Positions 49,323 through 59,275 of a DNA stretch of 64,000 nucleotides are shown one piece after another; the stretch's first letter is position 1, and every line of letters begins with the position of its first letter. The position numbers and the translations under genes were made by a program. This DNA comes from Rhizobium sp. CB3090 (GTDB lineage Bacteria > Pseudomonadota > Alphaproteobacteria > Rhizobiales > Rhizobiaceae). The notes beneath the pieces are model-generated. The model did not search any database. It saw only the letters and a list, made by a program, of their open reading frames with translations, and was not told where the DNA came from. The DNA lies in NCBI RefSeq assembly GCF_029714285.1, contig NZ_CP121662.1, positions 1 through 64,000 on the forward strand, given 5' to 3'.

Positions 49323-50576
49323 ATGCGCGCGAATTATCTGTTCACCAGCGAGTCTGTTGCCGAAGGTCACCCGGATAAAGTCTGTGACCGCATCTCCGAC
49401 GAAATCGTCGATCTGGTCTACCGCGAAGCGGCAAAGACAGGCGTCAACCCCTGGGGAGTGCGCATTGCTTGCGAGACCCTTGCCACCACCAACCGCGTCG
49501 TGATCGCCGGTGAAGTGCGTCTGCCGCCGAGCCTGATGAAGAAGGACAAGGACGGCAACGACGTCATCAATCCTTCGAAGTTCAAGGCTGCTGCCCGCCG
49601 CGCCATCAAGGATATCGGCTACGAGCAGGACGGCTTCCACTGGAAGAAGGCGCGCATCGACGTTCTCCTGCATTCGCAGTCCGCCGACATCGCCCAGGGC
49701 GTCGACAACGCCGCCGACCAGCAGGGTGACGAAGGTGCCGGCGACCAGGGCATCATGTTCGGCTACGCCTGCCGCGAAACGCCGGACCTCATGCCGGCAC
49801 CGATCTACTATTCGCATAAGATCCTGCAGCTCCTCGCGGCCGCCCGCAAGAAGGGCGACGGCGAGGTCGCCAAGCTCGGCCCGGACGCCAAGAGCCAAGT
49901 GACCGTTCGCTACGTCGACGGCAAGCCGACCGAAGTGACCTCGATCGTACTTTCCACCCAGCATCTCGATGAAAGCTGGGATTCGAAGAAGGTTCGCGCC
50001 GTCGTCGAACCCTATATTCGCGAAGCTCTCGGTGACCTGAAGATCGCGGCCGACTGCGCCTGGTATATCAACCCGACCGGCAAGTTCGTTATCGGTGGCC
50101 CGGATGGTGATGCGGGTCTGACTGGCCGCAAGATCATCGTCGACACCTACGGCGGCGCTGCTCCGCACGGCGGCGGCGCCTTCTCCGGCAAGGATACGAC
50201 CAAGGTCGACCGTTCCGCTGCCTATGCTGCGCGCTACCTCGCGAAGAACGTCGTTGCCGCCGCTCTTGCCGACCGTTGCACGATCCAGCTCTCCTATGCC
50301 ATCGGCGTTGCCCAGCCGCTGTCGATCTATGTCGACCTGCACGGCACCGGCAAGGGTGTCACTGAGGATCAGGTTGAAGAGGCTATCCGCAAGAACATGG
50401 ACCTGTCGCCGACCGGCATCCGCCGCCATCTCGACCTCAACAAGCCGATCTATGCCAAGACCTCGGCTTACGGTCATTTCGGCCGCAAGGCAGGCCGCGA
50501 CGGCTCGTTCTCCTGGGAGCGCACGGACCTCGTCAAGGCGCTGAAGGAAGCCGTAAAGACCCGGGAAGCTGCATGA
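49323..50576 (+). CDS. metK: S-adenosylmethionine synthetase
   Basis: Makes SAM from methionine and ATP. The 417-residue enzyme has the three-domain MetK layout: [23 protein letters not shown] at the N-terminus, the [10 protein letters not shown] motif, and the P-loop-like [25 protein letters not shown] lies about 8 bases before the ATG. It supplies SAM for the many methyltransferases and radical SAM enzymes in this window; trmB overlaps its end by four bases. No SAM riboswitch was recognised in the 190-bp leader. Confidence 0.97.
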   Translation: MRANYLFTSESVAEGHPDKVCDRISDEIVDLVYREAAKTGVNPWGVRIACETLATTNRVVIAGEVRLPPSLMKKDKDGNDVINPSKFKAAARRAIKDIGYEQDGFHWKKARIDVLLHSQSADIAQGVDNAADQQGDEGAGDQGIMFGYACRETPDLMPAPIYYSHKILQLLAAARKKGDGEVAKLGPDAKSQVTVRYVDGKPTEVTSIVLSTQHLDESWDSKKVRAVVEPYIREALGDLKIAADCAWYINPTGKFVIGGPDGDAGLTGRKIIVDTYGGAAPHGGGAFSGKDTTKVDRSAAYAARYLAKNVVAAALADRCTIQLSYAIGVAQPLSIYVDLHGTGKGVTEDQVEEAIRKNMDLSPTGIRRHLDLNKPIYAKTSAYGHFGRKAGRDGSFSWERTDLVKALKEAVKTREAA

Positions 50577-51274
50577 TCAATTCCGAGCGCCGGTCGCGGG
50601 CGACGGAAGCATTCTTCGGCCGGCGCAAGGGAAAGGCCTTGCGCGGCCAGCAGGCCGAAAGGCTGGAAGCGCTGCTGCCGCAATATATCGTCGATCTCTC
50701 CGCACCGGCACCGCAGCCGCTGAATGATCTGTTCCAGGTGCCGACCGAACGTCTGCGCCTGGAAATAGGCTTCGGCGGCGGCGAGCACCTGATCCATCGG
50801 GCGCTGGAATATCAGACAACCGGCTTTATCGGCGTCGAGCCCTTCGTTAATTCCATGCAGAAACTGCTCGCCCGTGTCGACGAGACCGGCGCGCGTAACA
50901 TCCGCGTCTACAATGACGACGCCACGCAACTGCTGGACTGGCTGCCGGACGCCTGCCTCGACCAGATCGATCTGCTCTATCCCGATCCCTGGCCGAAGAA
51001 AAAACACTGGAAGCGCCGCTTCGTCTCGCAGGTGAATCTCGACCGCTTCCATCGTGTCCTGAAACCCGGCGCCCTCTTCTGCTTCGCCTCCGACATCGAT
51101 ACCTATGTCAATTGGACGCTGCAGCATTGCCATGCTCACGGCGGCTTTGAGTGGACGGCAGAAAATGCCAGCGACTGGCTGACACCCTATGAGGGCTGGC
51201 CGAGCACGCGCTATGAGGCCAAGGCCCGGCGCGAGGGGCGGTCTTCGGCCTATCTGACATTCCGCCGCGTTTGA
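50573..51274 (+). CDS. trmB: tRNA (guanine-N7-)-methyltransferase
   Basis: Methylates G46 of tRNAs. The 233-residue protein has the SAM-binding [16 protein letters not shown] motif, the substrate region [19 protein letters not shown] and the C-terminal [16 protein letters not shown] motif that defines TrmB. It overlaps metK by four bases, so SAM synthesis and this SAM-consuming enzyme are translationally coupled. Confidence 0.95.
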   Translation: MINSERRSRATEAFFGRRKGKALRGQQAERLEALLPQYIVDLSAPAPQPLNDLFQVPTERLRLEIGFGGGEHLIHRALEYQTTGFIGVEPFVNSMQKLLARVDETGARNIRVYNDDATQLLDWLPDACLDQIDLLYPDPWPKKKHWKRRFVSQVNLDRFHRVLKPGALFCFASDIDTYVNWTLQHCHAHGGFEWTAENASDWLTPYEGWPSTRYEAKARREGRSSAYLTFRRV

Positions 51275-51321
51275 CCTGATATCGCTGGATCATCCCGCGT
51301 TTGATGCCATAGGCTGCCGAA

Positions 51322-51812
51322 ATGAGCGGCTATCAGTTTCGAATCTCTTTGCGCATCTGGCATCCGGAATTTGATCCAGCATCCATCGCCGCAGCCGTCG
51401 GATTGCGGCCGATCGCGGCCTATCAAGCCGGCGAGCCCATGCGCGGAAGCGATGGACGGCTTCTGAACATGGTATCGGAGGCCAATTATTGCACCTTCGA
51501 ACTTGCCGCCGGACAGGGCACTCCCTTGGCAGAAGCGCTTTCCGGTATCCTCACCAAGCTGGAAAATCGCGCGGAAGGTTGGCGGCACTCAAAGAGAGCG
51601 GCGGCGAATTGGAGCTTTTCATCGGCTGGTTCATCGACGGCAATGGCGGGGATACATTTCCACCCGAGCTTCTGGGGCAAGCGTCAAGGCTGGGAATCGC
51701 GCTGGCTTTCGATGTTTACGGAACCTGGGAGCGCTGTGAGGCGTATATCAAAAACGACAGCCTGCGCTGTTGTCCGCTTAATCGCTGCGTCGTCACCCTC
51801 AATGCAGGCTGA
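51322..51812 (+). pseudogene. DUF4279 family gene with a frameshift
   Basis: The first part (MSGYQFRISLRIWHPEFDP to ILTKLENRAEG) reads in the frame of 51322; the conserved second part (LKESGGELELFIGWFIDGNG, DTFPPELLGQASRLGIALAF, DVYG) reads one frame over, ending at 51812. The break is near 51578-51582, where GGTTGG would restore one frame if it were GGTTTGG, suggesting a single-base loss in a T run. DUF4279 has no known function. The continuing 51322 frame to 52110 has no family similarity after the break. It could be a sequencing error. Confidence 0.65.
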
Positions 51813-52056
51813 CAGTCTTCAACTCGTCCTCAGCCGCCTTGTAGAAGGTGCTCGAGCGGTTATCCGTCAAAAGGATCGGCGTGCCATCCGCACCGAACAG
51901 CGCCCAGAGGTCGACGCTCGGATCGATGTCCGGCGCCTCGGGGAAGCAACGGGAAACTTCGTCCGAATGTATCTTTCTGACATAGGCAACCTCACCGGCA
52001 CCGATATCGGCCAGTTCGGATTGAGTCAGGCGGGCAGTGGCTTCTCTCAAAAGCAT
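51799..52056 (-). CDS. DUF1150 family protein
   Basis: An 85-residue protein matching DUF1150 (ELADIGAGEVAYVRKI, VDLWALFGADGTPILLTDNR). The ATG at 52056 has a perfect GGAGGT ribosome binding site 6 bases upstream; the frame is open to 52089. It follows hsp20 after 45 bases on the same strand; hsp20-DUF1150 pairing is common in Rhizobiales, suggesting co-expression in heat stress. Its 3' end overlaps the DUF4279 remnant by 14 bases. Molecular function unknown. Confidence 0.82.
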   Translation of the reverse strand: MLLREATARLTQSELADIGAGEVAYVRKIHSDEVSRCFPEAPDIDPSVDLWALFGADGTPILLTDNRSSTFYKAAEDELKTVSLH

Positions 52057-52101
52057 GTTCGTACCTCCAGCATGAGAGACCAACGGCAATCAGCCGTTGT
52101 C

Positions 52102-52533
52102 TTACTGTGAGACCGAAATGTTAATTTTCTTTACCATCCGGTCCGGTTCCGGCCGAATGAGATCGACGGAAAGGAGGCCGTTTTTCAGGACGGCGCCAAG
52201 CACCTGCATGCCGTCAGCCAAAACGAAGACGCGTTGGAACTGACGGGCCGCAATTCCGCGATAGAGATAATCGCGCTCCTCCGGCTCCACTTGTCGCCCA
52301 CGGATCAAAAGCTGGTTTTCTTCTGTGGTGATATCGAGCTCGTCTTCCGAGAAGCCGGCAACCGCAAGCGTGATGCGCAGACGCTCAGGCTCGCCCGAGA
52401 GGCGGTCAGCCCGCATGCGTTCGATATTGTAAGGGGGATAACCATCACTAGCCTTGGAAATCCGCTCCAGCGTCTTTTCCATGGTGTCGAAGCCCAGAAG
52501 CAGAGGGCTGGCAAAGGGAGTCGTCCGGCTCAT
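52102..52533 (-). CDS. Small heat shock protein, Hsp20/IbpA family
   Basis: A 143-residue ATP-independent holdase with an alpha-crystallin domain (about 35-125; RLRITLAVAGFSEDELDITTE, LLIRGRQVEPEERDYLYRGIA) and the C-terminal tail. Class A-type rhizobial small Hsp (IbpA-like N-terminus SPLLLGFDTMEKTLERIS). It has a candidate RpoH promoter at 52599-52627 and a leader with ROSE-thermometer features, and is followed by the DUF1150 gene. Confidence 0.93.
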   Translation of the reverse strand: MSRTTPFASPLLLGFDTMEKTLERISKASDGYPPYNIERMRADRLSGEPERLRITLAVAGFSEDELDITTEENQLLIRGRQVEPEERDYLYRGIAARQFQRVFVLADGMQVLGAVLKNGLLSVDLIRPEPDRMVKKINISVSQ

Positions 52534-52597
52534 TGTCTCAAGTCCTTGGTAGCAAGCGACCTTTCCGGACCTGATCTTTCAGCACCCGGTTATGTGT
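52534..52597 (-). ncRNA. Candidate ROSE-type RNA thermometer in the hsp20 leader
   Basis: On the minus strand the hsp20 leader contains TTGCT (52555-52551), then ACC and AAGGA (52547-52543), 9 bases before the ATG. UU(G)CU can pair with the AGGA ribosome binding site with a bulged G, the hallmark of ROSE elements, leaving a 4-nt loop. Further upstream CCGG...CTGA-AAGA-TCAG...CCGG can form a second hairpin. ROSE elements occur in many rhizobial small Hsp leaders (established). Confidence 0.55.
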
Positions 52598-52598
52598 A

Positions 52599-52627
52599 AT
52601 ATGGGAGCAGGGGCGGGGGAGTGCAAG
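52599..52627 (-). promoter_or_regulatory. Candidate RpoH promoter of hsp20
   Basis: On the minus strand CTTGCA (from 52627) is followed after 16 bases by CCCATAT (ending 52599). This fits the alphaproteobacterial RpoH pattern CTTGAA-N16-CYTATNT well and lies 66 bases upstream of the hsp20 ATG. Confidence 0.5.
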
Positions 52628-52763
52628 GAGGCGTCGCCTTCGCATTTGCGAGATTAATTGTGGCGCAGGATGCCGATCGCTACGTCGGCATGCGGCTGCT
52701 TGACAAAGCGCAAAGGGGCTCGCATCAAGGTCTGCCGATCTGCACCGGAGGAAAGCGACAGAC

Positions 52764-53708
52764 ATGACCGAGCTCAGAAAAATTATCATCGATACCGATC
52801 CCGGCCAGGACGATGCCGCCGCGATTTTCCTCGCCTTCGGAAGCCGTGAAGAGATTGACGTGCTCGGCATCACCACGGTCGCCGGCAACGTGCCGCTGCG
52901 GCTGACGAGCCGCAATGCACGTATCGTCTGTGAGCTCTGCAATCGCCGTGATGTGAAGGTTTTTGCCGGCGCCGATGCGCCGCTCAAGCGCAAGCTGGTC
53001 ACCGCCGAGCATGTCCATGGCAAGACCGGCCTCGACGGCCCCGACCTGCCGGAACCGACCATGGACCTTCAGCCCGGCCATGCCGTCGATTTCATCGTGG
53101 AGACGCTGAGAAACGAGCCGGCGGGCGCGGTCACGCTCTGCACGCTCGGTCCGCTCACCAATATCGCGCTCGCCTTCCAGAAGGCGCCAGACATTGTCGC
53201 CCGCGTCCGCGAACTGGTGATGATGGGCGGCGGCTTCTTCGAAGGCGGCAACATCACGCCGGCCGCGGAATTCAACATCTATGTCGATCCCGAGGCCGCC
53301 GATGTCGTCTTCCGCTCCGGTGTACCGATCGTCATGATGCCGCTCGACGTGACGCACCAGCTTCTGACCCGCAAGGATCGCGTGGCGCGGATCGCCGCCG
53401 TAGGCTCCGCCCCGGCCAAGGCCATGGTCGAGATGCTGGAATTCTTCGAGCGTTTCGATATCGAAAAATATGGCTCCGACGGCGGCCCGTTGCACGACCC
53501 GACGGTCATCGCCTACCTGCTGAAGCCGGAGCTGTTCAAAGGCCGCGATTGCAATGTCGAGATCGAGGTTGCGTCGGAACTGACGGTTGGCATGACCGTC
53601 GTCGACTGGTGGCATGTTACCGACCGCAAGCATAACGCCAAGGTCATGCGCCATGTTGATGCCGACGGTTTCTTCGCACTGCTGACCGAGCGTTTCGCAC
53701 GCATCTGA
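52764..53708 (+). CDS. Nucleoside hydrolase
   Basis: A 314-residue inosine-uridine-preferring nucleoside hydrolase that cleaves ribonucleosides to base and ribose. The calcium/ribose-binding DTDPGQDDAAA motif is at residues 10-20, and the MMGGGFFEGGNITPAAEFN motif follows. Base preference is not assignable. Ribokinase (56312-57211), which would phosphorylate the released ribose, is encoded nearby on the other strand. A strong terminator follows at 53731. Confidence 0.93.
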   Translation: MTELRKIIIDTDPGQDDAAAIFLAFGSREEIDVLGITTVAGNVPLRLTSRNARIVCELCNRRDVKVFAGADAPLKRKLVTAEHVHGKTGLDGPDLPEPTMDLQPGHAVDFIVETLRNEPAGAVTLCTLGPLTNIALAFQKAPDIVARVRELVMMGGGFFEGGNITPAAEFNIYVDPEAADVVFRSGVPIVMMPLDVTHQLLTRKDRVARIAAVGSAPAKAMVEMLEFFERFDIEKYGSDGGPLHDPTVIAYLLKPELFKGRDCNVEIEVASELTVGMTVVDWWHVTDRKHNAKVMRHVDADGFFALLTERFARI

Positions 53709-53730
53709 CTTGTGCAGCAGCAGGAAAATG

Positions 53731-53762
53731 AAAGGCCGCCGGATCGCTCCGGCGGCCTTTAA
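53731..53762. terminator. Bidirectional terminator between nucleoside hydrolase and chemoreceptor genes
   Basis: A perfect 13-bp stem (53731-53743 and 53748-53760) with a TCGC loop, beginning AAA and ending TTT, between two convergent genes. Confidence 0.9.
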
Positions 53763-53780
53763 TGTTTATCATTAGTCGGC

Positions 53781-56126
53781 TCAGAATTCTTCCCATTCAC
53801 TCTGCGCCAGCGCGTTCGCGCCCTGGGTCTGCGGCTGCACTTTGCGAGCCGGGGCGGCGGCAGGGGCAGCACGGCGGACAGGTGCCGGCGCGCGCATCTG
53901 CTGGGCGGTGGCGCGCAGCGCAGTCGCATTGTCCTGACCGCTGTGCGACGTACGGAAGCGGGCGACGAGCGACTTCAAAGTCTGGGCCTCGTCGTTCAGC
54001 GTCACGCTGGCGGCGGTGGTTTCTTCCACCATCGCGGCATTCTGCTGCGTGACCTGGTCCATCTGGTTCATGGCCGAGTTGATTTCCTTCAGCCCGATCG
54101 CCTGTTCGCTGGCAGAAGCCGAGATCTGGCGGATGAGGCCGTTGATCTCCATCACCTGCTCGGCTATCTTGTGCAGCGCGCTGCCCGTGCGGCCGACGAG
54201 ATCGACGCCTTCCTTGACCTGGCCGGCCGAAGTGTTGATCAGGGTCTTGATCTCTTTGGCGGCATTGGCCGAACGCTGCGCCAGTTCGCGCACTTCCTGC
54301 GCCACGACGGCAAAACCCTTGCCGGCTTCGCCGGCGCGGGCGGCTTCGACACCGGCATTCAGAGCGAGAAGGTTGGTCTGGAAAGCGATTTCGTCGATCA
54401 CGCCGATGATGCGTGAAACTTCCTGCGAAGACTGCTCGATGCCGTGCATGGAGGCGATCGCCTTCTGCACGATCTCGCCGGAGCGTCCGGCATCATCGGA
54501 TGCCGCGTTGACGCTGCTGGCAGCCGTGCGGGCATTTTCGGCGCTGGAATTGACCTGGGCCGTGAGCTCATTGAGCGCAGCGGCGGTTTCCTCCAGGCTT
54601 GCCGCCTGCTGCTCGGTGCGGCGGGCAAGGTCCGAGGCGCTGTTGCTGATCTCGCCCGTGCCGCCGCCGATATTGCTGATGCTGAGGTTCATCGTGTGCA
54701 CCGTCTCTTCCAGGCTGGCGAGTGCGGCATTGAAGTCCTGTTTCAACTGGGCGTACTCGCCAGGGAATTCCTCCGCAATGCGGTGGCTGAGATTGCCCTT
54801 GGAGAGTTCGGCAAGGCTCTGGCCGACAATGGTGACGATGCGCCGCTGCAGCGCCACGGTTTCGCCCCGCTCCGCTTCCGAGCGGGAACGTTCGCCTTCA
54901 GCGGCACGACGCTGGTCGTTGGCTTCGGTCTCCAGCCGCTTGGTATCGGCAAGGGCGAAGCGGAAGCCTTCGAGCGCCTTGGCGACCGAGCCGATCTCGT
55001 CGGCACGATCTTGGCCCTCGACGGGTTCGGCATAGTTGCCGGCACTGAGGCTGTTGACGGTGGCGACCAATCCGCCGAGCGGTTTCTGCACGAAGGCGCG
55101 CACGGCGGCGTAGAGCGCCAGCATGACGGCAGCGAGCACGAGGATGCCGCCGATGATCATCATATAGGTCTGCTCGCGCACCGGTTCGGCAATCGCACTG
55201 TGGGGTACGTCGATGAGCACGACCCAGGTGGCATTGAGGCCGGGCACGGCGAAGGGATAGACCACGCGATCGAACCCTTCCGTGTCGCCATCGGCAAGGT
55301 TCTTCACCAGGCCCGTCGCCGATGAGGTCAATGCTGCCTTGATGACGTCGGCGCCATCGCCGCTATAGTCCTTCATCAGCAGGTCCTTGTTCGGCGCCAC
55401 CAGCCACTTGTTGTCTTGCGAGACCAGGAGGACGCGGCCGGAGCCGAAGGGATGCAGGTTCTGCAGCTTGACGGAGAGCGAAGCGAGCGAGATGTCGACG
55501 CCGGAGACGCCGATCACCTTGCCGCCGGACGTGACGGGATAAGCGATCGAGCTCATGGTTGTCGGAACGTCGGTGCCTTTGGCCAGGTATGGCGGGGTGA
55601 TGGCGCCCTTGCCGCTATCGGCAGCGAGCTTCCACCATGCGGCGGTGTAGTCATTGTCGAAGGTGGAGAACTGAATGCCGCCGTCCTTCGTCTTCGACCA
55701 ATAGGGTGTGAACACGCCCTTGTCGTTGACGCCTTCATCCTTGTTGCCGGCAAGTTCGGTTGTCTTGCCGTCGAATGCGCCGAGTTTTTCGCAGAACCAA
55801 CTGCCGAAGGCGAAGGCGTTCTGCTCGACATTGGCCTTGAGGATATTGATGATGCCCTTGCGATCGAAGGTGTGGCCCTCGTGGCCGCGACCGATAATGG
55901 CGGCCATGGAGCGGGCAGCGCTGGCGAGTTCGCCGACATTGGCGGCAATTTCGTTGGAGATGGATTTGGCCTCGCTATTGGCCTGATCCATGGTCAGCAT
56001 CTGCACGCGATCGCGATTCTGCGAAATCAGCAGGAAGTTGGAGACGAACAGAACCAGCGCAATCGCTACCCCAGTGACCAGGATGAGCTTGGCCGCAAGC
56101 GATTTCATACGAAAGATGGACATCAT
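53781..56126 (-). CDS. Methyl-accepting chemotaxis protein
   Basis: A chemoreceptor of about 781 residues: N-terminal membrane helix ([20 protein letters not shown]), a periplasmic dCache-type sensor (about 35-310, with [19 protein letters not shown]), a second membrane helix (about 325-345), a HAMP domain, a further linker with HAMP-like repeat, and the signalling domain ([19 protein letters not shown] hairpin tip). The C-terminus ends in EWEEF, an xWxxF pentapeptide like the NWETF tether for CheR/CheB. Ligand unknown. The start is taken at the ATGATG at 56126; the frame opens at 56180. Confidence 0.9.
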   Translation of the reverse strand: MMSIFRMKSLAAKLILVTGVAIALVLFVSNFLLISQNRDRVQMLTMDQANSEAKSISNEIAANVGELASAARSMAAIIGRGHEGHTFDRKGIINILKANVEQNAFAFGSWFCEKLGAFDGKTTELAGNKDEGVNDKGVFTPYWSKTKDGGIQFSTFDNDYTAAWWKLAADSGKGAITPPYLAKGTDVPTTMSSIAYPVTSGGKVIGVSGVDISLASLSVKLQNLHPFGSGRVLLVSQDNKWLVAPNKDLLMKDYSGDGADVIKAALTSSATGLVKNLADGDTEGFDRVVYPFAVPGLNATWVVLIDVPHSAIAEPVREQTYMMIIGGILVLAAVMLALYAAVRAFVQKPLGGLVATVNSLSAGNYAEPVEGQDRADEIGSVAKALEGFRFALADTKRLETEANDQRRAAEGERSRSEAERGETVALQRRIVTIVGQSLAELSKGNLSHRIAEEFPGEYAQLKQDFNAALASLEETVHTMNLSISNIGGGTGEISNSASDLARRTEQQAASLEETAAALNELTAQVNSSAENARTAASSVNAASDDAGRSGEIVQKAIASMHGIEQSSQEVSRIIGVIDEIAFQTNLLALNAGVEAARAGEAGKGFAVVAQEVRELAQRSANAAKEIKTLINTSAGQVKEGVDLVGRTGSALHKIAEQVMEINGLIRQISASASEQAIGLKEINSAMNQMDQVTQQNAAMVEETTAASVTLNDEAQTLKSLVARFRTSHSGQDNATALRATAQQMRAPAPVRRAAPAAAPARKVQPQTQGANALAQSEWEEF

Positions 56127-56311
56127 TTCCTCGAGAGAACGATGCGTCGGATGCACATTATCCGGATGCAAGGTCAGCACAGGATGGCCCCATCATGGGA
56201 CCGCCGTGAAAGCGCCTGCCGCTGCGAGACAGCCATGCGCGGCAGGCCTGAGGAGAATGATCGCGAAGCGCAAAAATTTAATTAAATTTCCACGGCTAGG
56301 AATGACAGGTC

Positions 56312-57211
56312 TCAAAGATGTGCAGCGACATCGCTTGCACTTGGGATCGACGGCTGGGCACCTGGTTTCAGGCAAGCCAGCGAGCCGGCGACGGCGGCGC
56401 GACGCAGCGCTACGTGAAAATCGAGACCCTGGTCGAGGCTGGCGGCCAGATAGCCGCAGAAAGTGTCGCCGGCGCCGACGGTATCGACCGGTTCGATGAT
56501 GAGGCCCTTGGCGCGCAACAATTCACTATTGCGGATAGCGATGACGCCGTCGGCGCCGAGCGTGACGATCAGCGTCTGCCCCGTTTCGGCGTGCAGGCGG
56601 ACAAGTGCCGCCTCGCGGCCGCCGGTCGACATGTTTTCCTGGCCTGCCAGCCTCTCGAATTCCGTCTCGTTGGCGATGACGATATCGGCAAGGCGTCCGA
56701 GCCGTGCGGCATCGGGAATGAGGGGTGCGAGATTGAGAACGGTGCGGACGCCCTTGGCCTTTGCCGCTGCGAGCGCCGTCTCGACGGCTGCGACCGGGAT
56801 TTCGAATTGCAGCATGAGCGTATCGCCCGGGCTCAGAGCATCGACGGCTTTGGTCGCATCCTCGGCCGCCATCGTGCCGTTGGCGCCGGGCACGACGGCG
56901 ATCATGTTTTCGCCGTCGCCGCCAACGAGGATCAGCGCGGTGCCGGTCGGCTCGGAAATCTGGCTGACGGTGGAGAGATCGGTGCCGGCGGCATCGAGCA
57001 GGGCAAGTGCCGGCACGGCGAAACCATCATTGCCGACGGCGCCGGTCAAACGCACCGTCGAGCCGGCGCGCCGCGCTGCCAGCGCCTGGTTGGCGCCCTT
57101 GCCGCCGGCGGCGGTGGAAAAGCCGTTGCCCGCCACCGTCTCGCCCGGCTTCGGCAGACGGTCGGTGGTGGCGATGAGGTCCATATTGATGGAGCCGAAA
57201 ATAGTGATCAT
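56312..57211 (-). CDS. rbsK: Ribokinase
   Basis: A 299-residue PfkB-family kinase that phosphorylates ribose to ribose 5-phosphate. The N-terminal FGSINMDLIATTDRLPKPGE with GGKGANQALAARR (substrate-binding) and the C-terminal DTVGAGDTFCGYLAA (catalytic Asp, anion hole) are canonical. The start at 57211 excludes an unrelated stretch up to 57280. With the nearby nucleoside hydrolase it could salvage ribose from nucleosides (inference). The chemoreceptor gene follows on the same strand 185 bp downstream. Confidence 0.92.
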   Translation of the reverse strand: MITIFGSINMDLIATTDRLPKPGETVAGNGFSTAAGGKGANQALAARRAGSTVRLTGAVGNDGFAVPALALLDAAGTDLSTVSQISEPTGTALILVGGDGENMIAVVPGANGTMAAEDATKAVDALSPGDTLMLQFEIPVAAVETALAAAKAKGVRTVLNLAPLIPDAARLGRLADIVIANETEFERLAGQENMSTGGREAALVRLHAETGQTLIVTLGADGVIAIRNSELLRAKGLIIEPVDTVGAGDTFCGYLAASLDQGLDFHVALRRAAVAGSLACLKPGAQPSIPSASDVAAHL

Positions 57212-57312
57212 GAGTGTTTCGCCCTGCGTGTTGATCTTGCGCGATCCCACCCAAAACCGCTTCATACGTTTGGGGATCATGCATTGATTTGGCGCGACAC
57301 TGCCCGAAGCAG

Positions 57313-58509
57313 TCAGTCCTCGTCAACCACCCTGAGCTTAAGTTGGCCGGTGCGATTGTCGATCGGTTTCGGCCGGTCCTCGGCGGGCGCCTTCGCCGGC
57401 TCGCCGGCGGCTTCGAATTCCAGCGCTTCTATCCTTTCGCCGCGGCGTGCCAGCTTGTCGGCGGAGGTGACGATCATGTCGACGTCCTTCTGCGCCATGG
57501 CGAAATGCCCCTGCAGCTTGCGCACTCGCTCGTCGAGGCGAGAAAGATCGGTCATGAGCTGCGCCACTTCGCCCTGGATCACATGCGCCTGCTCGCGCAT
57601 GCGCTGGTCCTTCAACACGGCCTGGATGACCTGGATCGACAGCATCAGCAGTGACGGCGAGACGATAACGATGCGCGAGCGCTGCGCCTTCTGCACAATC
57701 GCTTCGAAATTCTCGTGGATTTCGGCAAAGATCGATTCGGAGGGAACGAAGAGGAAGGCCGTATCCTGGGTCTCCCCTTGAATGAGATATTTCTCGGCGA
57801 CATCGCGAATATGCACTTCGAGGTCCCGGCGGAATTGCTGCGCGGCAATCCTGCCCTGTTCAGGGCTTGTTGCGGCCGCGTTGCGGATGGCGTTCCATGC
57901 CTCCAGCGGAAATTTGGCATCGATCACCAGCGGCGGCGAGCCGTTCGGCATGCGCACGGTGCAGTCCGGCCGCGATCCGTTGGAGAGCGTTGGCTGGAAG
58001 GCATAGGCGCCCATCGGCAATCCGTCGGCGATGATCGTCTCCATCCGGGCCTGGCCGAAGGCGCCCCGCGTCTGCTTGTTGGAGAGGATTGCCTGTAAGC
58101 CGACGACATCCTTGGCAAGGGACTGAATATTGCTCTGCGCGGCGTCGATAACGGCAAGCCGCTCCTGCAAGCGGCGCAGGTTCTCATGCGTCGAGCGAGT
58201 CTGCTCGCCAATCGTCGCAGTCACCCGCTGCGACATGCCGTCGAGTCGTTGATTGATGGCGTGGTTGAACTCCGCCTGCCGCGAGCCGAATACTTCGGCC
58301 ATGGTCGCAAGCCGTCCTTGCATTTCCGCCTGGGCTCTCAGCAGCGCCGCCATATTGTGCTCGGCATCCTCGGCCCGCAGCATATCTTCTTCGGTCAGTC
58401 GCCCTCTATTGTTGATGACAAGGACGATGACGGCGATCAGCAGCAGGATGACCAGGCCGATGAGTAACGGCACTGCGGGAATGTCTTGGCCGAAAAATGA
58501 AAAGGACAT
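57313..58509 (-). CDS. rmuC: DNA recombination protein RmuC
   Basis: A 398-residue RmuC-family protein, thought to limit inversion or recombination at repeats. It has an N-terminal membrane anchor (about 9-33), a coiled-coil region (about 35-150, EEDMLRAEDAEHNMAALLRAQ) and the RmuC nuclease-like core (YAFQPTLSNGSRPDCTVRMP, VIDAKFPLEAW, AFLFVPSESIFAEI). The ATG at 58509 gives the anchor at the N-terminus. Divergent from def across 184 bp. Confidence 0.92.
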   Translation of the reverse strand: MSFSFFGQDIPAVPLLIGLVILLLIAVIVLVINNRGRLTEEDMLRAEDAEHNMAALLRAQAEMQGRLATMAEVFGSRQAEFNHAINQRLDGMSQRVTATIGEQTRSTHENLRRLQERLAVIDAAQSNIQSLAKDVVGLQAILSNKQTRGAFGQARMETIIADGLPMGAYAFQPTLSNGSRPDCTVRMPNGSPPLVIDAKFPLEAWNAIRNAAATSPEQGRIAAQQFRRDLEVHIRDVAEKYLIQGETQDTAFLFVPSESIFAEIHENFEAIVQKAQRSRIVIVSPSLLMLSIQVIQAVLKDQRMREQAHVIQGEVAQLMTDLSRLDERVRKLQGHFAMAQKDVDMIVTSADKLARRGERIEALEFEAAGEPAKAPAEDRPKPIDNRTGQLKLRVVDED

Positions 58510-58693
58510 GATATCGAATACTCGTGGAACTCGTGCCGGCACCATAACAAAATCGTGGAGAATATCCAGATCAAAACGTGAACAAAATTTTAGAGAGCTA
58601 TGATCGACCTGACGTCGCAAACGTTGAAAAAACACCCGTCAACCGCCATCTAAATAATTCCATCGCACAGCAAGATGCGTTATGGGAAACTTC

Positions 58694-59209
58694 ATGACGA
58701 TCAAGCCACTCATCATTTTGCCCGACCCGTTGCTCCGCCAGGCCTCTGCGCCCATTGAGCGCGTCGATACCGAAGTTCAACGCCTTGCCGACGATATGCT
58801 GGCAACCATGTATGACGCGCCAGGCATCGGCCTTGCGGCCATCCAGGTCGGCGTTCCCCGCCGCATGCTGGTAATCGACGTGTCGCGTGAAGGGGAGGAT
58901 AAGCAGCCGCTGGTCTTCATCAATCCCGAAATCGTCAGCTCTTCCGACGAACGCTCGGTTTATGAGGAAGGCTGTCTCTCCATTCCGGATTATTACGCCG
59001 AAGTCGAGCGTCCGGCCCGCGTCACCGTCAAGCATCTCGACCGCGACGGCAAGGAACAGATCGTCGAAGCCGACGGCCTGCTCGCCACCTGTCTCCAACA
59101 CGAGATCGACCATCTGAACGGCGTGCTGTTCATCGACTACATCTCGCGCCTGAAGCGCGACATGGTGATCAAGAAGTTCACCAAGGCAGCGAAGTCGAAG
59201 GCGCTCTGA
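58694..59209 (+). CDS. def: Peptide deformylase
   Basis: Removes the N-formyl group from nascent proteins. From the ATG at 58694 it is 171 residues with motif 1 [10 protein letters not shown] (44-53; Ile replaces the usual Pro), motif 2 EGCLSIP with metal ligand C94, and motif 3 QHEIDH with H136, E137 and H140. All catalytic residues are intact. The frame opens at 58682. In most Rhizobiales def is followed by fmt; here a toxin-antitoxin pair intervenes. Confidence 0.95.
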   Translation: MTIKPLIILPDPLLRQASAPIERVDTEVQRLADDMLATMYDAPGIGLAAIQVGVPRRMLVIDVSREGEDKQPLVFINPEIVSSSDERSVYEEGCLSIPDYYAEVERPARVTVKHLDRDGKEQIVEADGLLATCLQHEIDHLNGVLFIDYISRLKRDMVIKKFTKAAKSKAL

Positions 59210-59244
59210 GCAGCGACTGTTGAAAGATGAGCTTGAAGCGCCTA

Positions 59245-59261
59245 TGATATCATTGATATCA
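59245..59261 (+). promoter_or_regulatory. Putative operator of the VapBC-type module
   Basis: The palindrome TGATATCA occurs twice (59245-59252 and 59254-59261), centre to centre 9 bases apart, ending 15 bases before the antitoxin ATG. Short palindromic repeats bound by the ribbon-helix-helix antitoxin are the usual autoregulation site of such modules. Confidence 0.55.
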
Positions 59262-59275
59262 ATTTGGAGGCGCGA

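Noticed and set aside
51580..52110. Extension of the 51322 ORF to 52110 as a 262-residue protein
   Set aside because: After the frameshift point the translated sequence loses DUF4279 similarity and runs antisense to the DUF1150 gene, which has a perfect ribosome binding site.
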